Assembly: GCA_965243715.1 (NCBI GenBank)
Contig: CBDEVU010000017.1
Span: 1,208,052 to 1,272,051, forward strand
DNA: 64,000 bases
Reading direction: 5' to 3'
Origin: UBA11606 sp965243715
Lineage (GTDB): Bacteria; Actinomycetota; Acidimicrobiia; Acidimicrobiales; Aldehydirespiratoraceae
In this document: piece after piece, positions 61,772-64,000 of the stretch
How positions within the stretch are numbered: position 1 is the first letter of the stretch
Layout of the letters: every line of letters starts with the position of its first letter
Translations under genes and position numbers: made by a program
Notes under the pieces: model-generated
Told to the model about the DNA's origin: nothing
Databases searched by the model: none
The model's input: only the letters and a program-made list of their open reading frames with translations

Positions 61772-62965
61772 TTACAAGCCTCGGAGTGCAACGATCGGAT
61801 CCACGCGGGCAGCTCTAATGGCTGGAATGACTCCACCAGCCATGCCGCTAGCAGCGCCAAGGAATGGGATGATGAGCCACATCCGACCGTCGACGATCAA
61901 TGTCCAGCCACGGCTTGCCGTCAGGCCTGCGAGAACCAGCAGCCCAAGACTCAGCGCGAGAAAGCCTGCAAGACCGCCGACAAACGTGGCCTCTAGCAGG
62001 ACAAGTCTTCGAATGTCCTTCGGTCGCGCGCCCATCGCCCGTCGAAGACCAAACTCACGAATCCGAGCCGCATTGCTCATGATCAAGATGGTCCCAATTG
62101 TTACCGCAGAAACCAGTGCCGCCGTGGCGCCAAGCACTATCAGAAGAGCGCGAATATCTGCTTCGACATCCCGTCGCAAGGACTGCGGATCCGGTGGCGC
62201 TACCGCTCGCACTGCGCTCGGATCCCTAGGAAAGAGTGCCGTCGGTATTGCGTCGGCAACTTGCTGGGCGGCGCCTGGCGACACCTGAGCAACGATCCGG
62301 GTCCTGCCCGCGGGCAGCTGTCGATTGAACGGAACCACCGCCCCGAGGAGCAACTCTGGAGCAAGATCGGCCCGTCCAAACGAGCCTTCGACGCGATAGC
62401 GCACTCCTGCGATCCCGACCGTCCGGGGTGCACTCCCAGAACGGGCGGTGATCTCTTCGTCGGCAATAGCGCCCAGAAGGACTACCTCCGATGAAGCATC
62501 AAGGACGTACGGTGTTAGTCCTGTCGACCTATACTCCCCGATCCCGAGAATCTCAGCCGCATCGCCGCCCACTCCGCCGATGATGAACCCGGGATAGCTC
62601 GCACCGGCCGCGTCGATACCGACCTGCTGGATCGTTACGAGAAAGCCCGTTCGCTCAACGCCAGGAATCTGATGGAGCCGGCTCTCAGCGGTGAGCGCCA
62701 GCTCTAGCTCGGTGGCCGGATCGAGCTGGGTCTCGACGGAAACGAAGGTTGCCCGGCGGGCGTCGAAACGATCAGAGACTCGGGCCGCGCCGCTCTCGGC
62801 CAGTCCCGCGCTCACAAAGGTTGCGCCGAGACTGACCGCCGTTGCTAGGGCAATGCCAACCGTCCTCCATGGACGTGCGAGGACCCGCGCCAAAACTTGA
62901 TGTCCAACCGCACGGGCGGTGTAGTTTCCCTGCCGACTGCCTCTACTCAAGTCGCGCCGTCCCAT
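61772..62965 (-). CDS. MacB/FtsX-type ABC transporter permease
   Basis: The 397-aa protein has one N-terminal TM (GIALATAVSLGATFVSAGLA), then a large extracytoplasmic domain of about 220 residues, then three TM helices near the C-terminus (LLIVLGATAALVSAVTIGTI, TFVGGLAGFLALSLGLLVLA, LIIPFLGAASGMAGGVIPAI). REFGLRRAMGARPKDIRRLV before the second of these is the FtsX-fold coupling helix. It forms the exporter with the ATPase encoded 5-prime, whose coding region overlaps this start by 23 nt. Confidence 0.9.
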   Translation of the reverse strand: MGRRDLSRGSRQGNYTARAVGHQVLARVLARPWRTVGIALATAVSLGATFVSAGLAESGAARVSDRFDARRATFVSVETQLDPATELELALTAESRLHQIPGVERTGFLVTIQQVGIDAAGASYPGFIIGGVGGDAAEILGIGEYRSTGLTPYVLDASSEVVLLGAIADEEITARSGSAPRTVGIAGVRYRVEGSFGRADLAPELLLGAVVPFNRQLPAGRTRIVAQVSPGAAQQVADAIPTALFPRDPSAVRAVAPPDPQSLRRDVEADIRALLIVLGATAALVSAVTIGTILIMSNAARIREFGLRRAMGARPKDIRRLVLLEATFVGGLAGFLALSLGLLVLAGLTASRGWTLIVDGRMWLIIPFLGAASGMAGGVIPAIRAARVDPIVALRGL

Positions 62966-63632
62966 CGGCGATCTCTATCCTTACGTTTCCGAACTCGGCG
63001 ATGTCAGGATTGTGGGTGGCTATCAGGAGCGTGACACCCCTCCTGTTTGCTTCAACAAGAAGTTCCATTACATCAGCCTCGGTTCGGCTGTCGAGGCTTC
63101 CGGTCGGCTCGTCACACACGAGGACCTGGGGTGCACCGACCAGTGCCCGCGCAATCGCGACTCGCTGGCGCTCCCCGCCGGAGAGCGTCGACGCTTCGGC
63201 TTCCATGAGATCAGCCATGCCGAGTTGGGCAACAAGCTCGGCGGCAACTATTCGGGCGTTCTTGATGCTACGAACGCGCCGCGCATAGAGGCCCATTGCG
63301 ACGTTCTCAAGAACTGAGAGTTCGTCGACGAGCAGGTAGTTCTGGAATACGAAGCCAAATGTCCGTGCTCGTAGTCGATCAAGGTCGGCCGCCGGTACCT
63401 TCGCGGTATCGACGCCAGCGACGCGATACAGACCCGCGGTCGGCCGGTCGAGCAGGCCGATGATGTTCAGGAGTGTTGACTTGCCTGAGCCTGAACGGCC
63501 AACGATCGTTGCGATCTCACCCGCGCGAATGGAAAGGTCAATCGATCTGAGGACTTCGACGGTGCCACTGGCTGTGAAGGACCTGCGGATCCCCTGCAGG
63601 TCCAGCAGCGAACTGCCCTTATCCGACGACAA
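62943..63632 (-). CDS. MacB/LolD-type ABC transporter ATPase
   Basis: The 229-aa protein has Walker A GRSGSGKSTLLNI, signature TLSGGERQRVAIARAL, Walker B VLVCDEPTGSLD, and switch His in LIATHNPDIAE. These are typical for FtsX-coupled exporters. It partners with the permease downstream and the membrane fusion protein upstream, overlapping both. Confidence 0.93.
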   Translation of the reverse strand: MSSDKGSSLLDLQGIRRSFTASGTVEVLRSIDLSIRAGEIATIVGRSGSGKSTLLNIIGLLDRPTAGLYRVAGVDTAKVPAADLDRLRARTFGFVFQNYLLVDELSVLENVAMGLYARRVRSIKNARIVAAELVAQLGMADLMEAEASTLSGGERQRVAIARALVGAPQVLVCDEPTGSLDSRTEADVMELLVEANRRGVTLLIATHNPDIAEFGNVRIEIADGTARLE

Positions 63633-63999
63633 CTAAGTCTCCGGCTGCGAGTCCCTCACTCCGGATGGCTACCAAGCCGCCAGCCGCCATGACAATCGCG
63701 GCCTCGACTCGACCACTCGGTTCAAGTCGGTTGACGAAGAGCTCGCCGTCAGGAGCTTGCTGAATCGCTAGAGCTGGCACCACCACAGTCGACTCCTCGC
63801 TAGACGCGACCGTTATTCGGGCCCGAACAGCATCGCCCAGCTCGGCCAACGTTGTAGCCGCATCGTTCACGACGGCGTAGACGAGCTCGCCCTCGCTCAG
63901 CACCGAACCGACTGTCCCGTTGCGCTCATCGCCCGTCGCGCTCTCGATGGCTACGATCTGCCCCTCGACGACCCGGCCTGCATCTGCTTGTGGCAGCAG
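63619..63999 (-). CDS. MacA/HlyD-like periplasmic adaptor, C-terminal part
   Basis: The frame is open to the window edge. It reads DAGRVVEGQIVAIESATGDE, VVNDAATTLAELGDAVRARI and VVVPALAIQQAPDGELFVNR, then AGGLVAIRSEGLAAGDLVVVG. The beta-barrel and membrane-proximal pattern (VP-AI-x-GE-x-FV) is that of MacA/HlyD adaptors. The missing N-terminus is outside the window. The stop overlaps the ATPase start by 14 nt, so an export operon is complete in order adaptor, ATPase, permease. Confidence 0.8.
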   Translation of the reverse strand: MLPQADAGRVVEGQIVAIESATGDERNGTVGSVLSEGELVYAVVNDAATTLAELGDAVRARITVASSEESTVVVPALAIQQAPDGELFVNRLEPSGRVEAAIVMAAGGLVAIRSEGLAAGDLVVVG

Positions 64000-64000
64000 C

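Noticed and set aside
1..64000. CRISPR array
   Set aside because: No regularly spaced 25-40-bp direct repeats were seen.

Overview
The window looks like a chromosomal accessory region of a high-GC actinobacterium. Lipoproteins with AAC/AGC lipoboxes followed by acidic or Thr/Pro linkers, a 13E12-type (DUF222) HNH gene, GTG starts and several FrcA/RbsA-type sugar ABC transporters suggest Acidimicrobiia, but that placement is inference. No rRNA, intact tRNA or CRISPR array is visible.

Layout. (1) 1-7.6 kb: a helicase C-terminal fragment, a small Cys-rich protein and an AbiJ-type effector split by an in-frame TAA. Two internally deleted IS256-family copies with matching terminal inverted repeats follow, with a Thr-rich lipoprotein and a frameshifted DUF222-HNH gene between them. 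(2) 7.7-11.9 kb: an intact FrcBCA-like sugar ABC operon facing a LacI regulator across three copies of a palindromic operator. (3) 12.6-15.7 kb: decayed genes (DUF262, a two-TM GAF-like protein, a HEPN-like remnant and others). (4) 15.8-29.6 kb: a compact minus-strand operon resembling DNA phosphorothioation. In transcription order it encodes a cysteine desulfurase (DndA-like), DUF4007, a very large P-loop ATPase broken by a 13-bp tandem repeat, a short DndC-like PP-loop enzyme, a protein joining an alpha-CTD-like and a sigma-region-4-like domain, a PLD-SF2 helicase, a 71-aa protein, a DndD-like SMC ATPase and a 156-aa protein. No dndB is present. (5) 29.7-34.8 kb: a decaying catabolic operon (ROK regulator, M20 deacylase, binding protein, permease, YhfX-like PLP enzyme, ABC ATPase) in which only the M20 gene is intact. 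(6) 35-36.9 kb: RloA-like ATPase and a damaged RloB. (7) 37.9-44.8 kb: an intact five-gene sugar-type ABC operon whose first permease is fused to an SMP-30-like propeller. (8) 45.1-48.9 kb: a MerR-headed helicase paralogous to the fragment at position 1, and a Fic protein split by an amber codon. (9) 49.6-60.0 kb: a probable integrative element bounded by a 27-bp direct repeat resembling a tRNA 3-prime end. It carries an integrase, an excisionase-like HTH gene, an AbiE-like toxin-antitoxin pair, nuclease- or immunity-like genes, an OLD-type nuclease with two in-frame stops and HEPN-like cargo. (10) 60.0-61.4 kb: a shortened toxin-antitoxin-like pair and two IS3 remnants meeting head to head. 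(11) 61.8-64.0 kb: a MacAB-type ABC exporter running off the window.

Two themes stand out. The first is the non-canonical phosphorothioation-type island with its transcription-factor-like subunit. The second is that many defence and transporter genes keep a long readable frame but carry isolated nonsense or frameshift lesions, whereas the two sugar transporter operons and the exporter look healthy.
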